6,828 nt of DNA from Planctomycetaceae bacterium (GTDB lineage Bacteria > Planctomycetota > Planctomycetia > Planctomycetales > Planctomycetaceae), in the NCBI GenBank assembly GCA_020426085.1, contig JAGQQP010000226.1:1-6828 (forward strand), read 5' to 3'. Positions 5,589-6,828 of this stretch are shown one piece after another. The position numbers and the translations under genes were made by a program. The notes under the pieces are model-generated. The model saw only the letters and a list, made by a program, of their open reading frames with translations, was not told the DNA's origin and ran no database searches. Each line of letters starts with the position of its first letter. Positions within the stretch are counted from its first letter, which is position 1.

Positions 5589-6275
5589 TCAAATCGGATC
5601 TTCAGTTTTCTCGGAAAACGCCTGTTGCAGAGGGCAATTAGCGGGAGTTGTGGGCTCACTGCGATAATGTTTCAGCAGTTCTTTCGAACGTTGTGCCAGC
5701 AAACGTCTGACTTCGCGACGTCTCCCTTTGACGCGGGGGATTTTCATCGAATCATAGGCCGTCGTCTGATGTCGCATCCAGGCAATGACGGCGGCTTCCG
5801 CTCGTTGTTCCACGGGGATGCGTTTCGTGCGGGCCACGGTTCCGCTGCCGACCGGGGTGGCATGCGCGGTGATCGCCTGCGCGAGCTGATTTGCCAGATC
5901 TGCATGAGCCGGATGAAACGCCAGAAACTGGAGTACCGACTCAAGAAAATCTTCGACATATTCGACCTGTTGTTTATCGCGTCGCTCTGCAGCGGCAGCC
6001 TGCTTTTTTGCATAAGCGGGAGTGGCGCGTTCTGCTTCCAGTTCTGTGCGCAGGCGTTCAATTGTCTCTCCCGGTGCCCAGATTCCCTGCGAAAACGTGC
6101 GTCGCCCTTTCTTCTCCTGCACACTCCAGAATTCACCGGCTGCTTTGACCCGCCGCGTTAAACCGGCGTCACCGGGAGGGAGCAGCACCCAGCCGGCAGG
6201 GACCGTGAGTATGCTGCCATCTGACGCTTTGACCGTGCCGGGAGTCGGGCCGGGAGAAAAGGTATTTACACTCAT
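5589..6275 (-). CDS. DUF2293 domain-containing protein
   Basis: A 228-residue soluble, basic protein of unknown function. The N-terminal part (about 12-75) has 'VPAGWVLLPPGDAGLTRRVKAAG' and 'VQEKKGRRTFSQGIWAP', conserved in the family as I recall it. Residues 75-105 form a charged, coiled-coil-like helix. The DUF2293 core spans about 108-205, with 'EDFLESVLQFLAFHPAHADLA', 'AHATPVGSGTVARTKRIP', 'AAVIAWMRHQTTAYD' and the very basic 'RVKGRRREVRRLLA'. The RTKR and KGRRREVRR clusters suggest nucleic-acid binding, as inference only. There is no signal peptide or membrane segment. The start is uncertain: ATG 6275 has AAGGA at 6288-6292, twelve bases away; ATG 6335 would add 20 low-complexity residues and has only a weak GGA, and TTG 6359 is less likely. 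I prefer 6275 because recognisable similarity begins just after it. Confidence 0.82.
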   Translation of the reverse strand: MSVNTFSPGPTPGTVKASDGSILTVPAGWVLLPPGDAGLTRRVKAAGEFWSVQEKKGRRTFSQGIWAPGETIERLRTELEAERATPAYAKKQAAAAERRDKQQVEYVEDFLESVLQFLAFHPAHADLANQLAQAITAHATPVGSGTVARTKRIPVEQRAEAAVIAWMRHQTTAYDSMKIPRVKGRRREVRRLLAQRSKELLKHYRSEPTTPANCPLQQAFSEKTEDPI

Positions 6276-6419
6276 CGCGCGTGAGCATCCTTGCTGAAAT
6301 AAAGAGGTAGAATTCGATCGGGCTGGCGGTTTCATAGCATTTCCATGAAGTGACCGCAACCGGTGCTGCGCGGTAAAATGCCGGTCGGCTTCGAATCAGG
6401 GATCGATATCGAGATAGGG
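6276..6419. other. Intergenic region between the TPR and DUF2293 genes
   Basis: A 144-base gap with no convincing terminator or promoter. It contains a perfect 10-base palindrome, TCGATATCGA (6403-6412), just downstream of the TPR stop. Part of it would be coding if the DUF2293 gene starts at 6335. Confidence 0.5.
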
Positions 6420-6828
6420 TTAATTTCGTTCATAGAGTGCCAGTCGTTTCTGGCAATCTGCTTTCTCGTGTTCTGGTGCAAGAGTCAATGATTCTTTTGC
6501 CAGTCGCACCGCCTCATCAAAACTTCCAGTAGCGGCATGAGCGGCAGCCAACGTTCCCAGGTCATTCCATTCTGGGGGCATCATCAATTCGCAATTTCGT
6601 GTTGCCAGTTCCAGTGACCTTTTGCCGTCGCGAAACGATTCATCGGGACAGGTTGCCAGCAGCCAGGCCAGTCCATTATAGGCATCTGGCGAATCGGGGT
6701 GGCTCTGGATGGCAGTCTCAAAATCCTCTTTTGCTTTTGCGTATTCGTGCAGTTTCAGATAGGCGGTTCCCCGCCAAGGAAGCAGTTCCGCAGATTGCTC
6801 TCCCAGCTTCAAGGCGTGTGTATAGTCC
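6420..6828 (-). CDS. Tetratricopeptide repeat protein, C-terminal part (5' end outside window)
   Basis: The frame is open to the right edge, so the beginning of the gene is missing; about 136 codons are visible. They encode at least three TPR-like units: one with 'GTAYLKLHEYAKAKEDFETAIQSHP', one with 'AYNGLAWLLATCPD' plus 'RDGKRSLELATRNCEL', and a last one with 'LGTLAAAHAATGSFDEAVRL' ending in 'LTLAP'. A short charged tail '...KRLALYERN' follows. TPR helices form a scaffold for protein binding; in planctomycetes this repeat style is often fused to Ser/Thr kinases, WD40 or secreted scaffold proteins, so the missing N-terminus could hold another domain. The TTG at 6812 is a leucine inside a repeat ('THALKLGEQ'), not a start. 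Confidence 0.88.
   Translation of the reverse strand, partial: DYTHALKLGEQSAELLPWRGTAYLKLHEYAKAKEDFETAIQSHPDSPDAYNGLAWLLATCPDESFRDGKRSLELATRNCELMMPPEWNDLGTLAAAHAATGSFDEAVRLAKESLTLAPEHEKADCQKRLALYERN

Noticed and set aside
5505..6161. 218-codon + strand ORF opposite the DUF2293 gene
   Set aside because: It is antisense to a recognisable conserved protein, and its cysteine/serine/phenylalanine-rich product resembles no family.
6403..6412. Perfect palindrome TCGATATCGA as an operator
   Set aside because: Ten-base palindromes of this kind occur by chance and this one lies just after a stop codon rather than near a promoter.
1..6828. Defence system, mobile element, CRISPR array or biosynthetic cluster
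   Set aside because: No transposase, integrase, nuclease, toxin-antitoxin pair, regular repeat array or cluster enzyme is present; the genes are housekeeping, signalling and small conserved proteins.

Overview
The window looks like ordinary chromosomal DNA of a planctomycete, most like Gimesia and relatives. The reasons are a base composition near 50% GC, a TPR protein with the 'LATCPDxxxRDG' and 'LGTLAAAHAATGSFDEAV' style of repeat common in that phylum, a DUF2293 protein, a small lysine-rich 'MAKNKLQKKKEREKR' protein, and mostly single genes with short operons on both strands. This assignment rests on protein resemblance recalled from memory, not on a search.

Layout from left to right. On the + strand there is the 3' end of a DoxX-family membrane protein (1-276), then an NADPH-dependent FMN reductase (346-924) closed by a strong intrinsic terminator (956-995). 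A 416-base gap follows (925-1340) with short repeated motifs and a possible 8-codon leader ORF. It precedes a PAS-GGDEF-EAL cyclic-di-GMP enzyme starting at GTG 1341. On the - strand, converging on it with 7 bases between stop codons, are a dual-specificity-type phosphatase (3489-3070) and, upstream of that, a 74-residue lysine-rich protein (3801-3577). A 60-residue CPXCG-type cysteine-rich protein (3968-4150, +) is divergent from the lysine-rich gene. It converges on a - strand pair: class I fructose-bisphosphate aldolase (5456-4425) followed 37 bases later by a 71-residue DUF1653 protein (4387-4172). Further upstream on the - strand are a DUF2293 protein (6275-5589, start uncertain) and the C-terminal part of a TPR protein that runs off the right edge (6828-6420).

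Functionally the window is a mix: redox/flavin chemistry, second-messenger turnover, a phosphatase, central carbon metabolism and several small conserved proteins without known roles. I see no sign that they form one pathway. There is no tRNA, rRNA, CRISPR array, insertion sequence, phage gene or attachment site. I did not find a convincing undescribed system. The points most worth a second look are the leader of the GGDEF-EAL gene (phased GTGTCT motifs, in-frame mini-ORF), the two-residue shift between the I-site-like RxxD and GGDEF, the missing histidine before the phosphatase cysteine, and the DUF2293 and lysine-rich proteins of unknown role.
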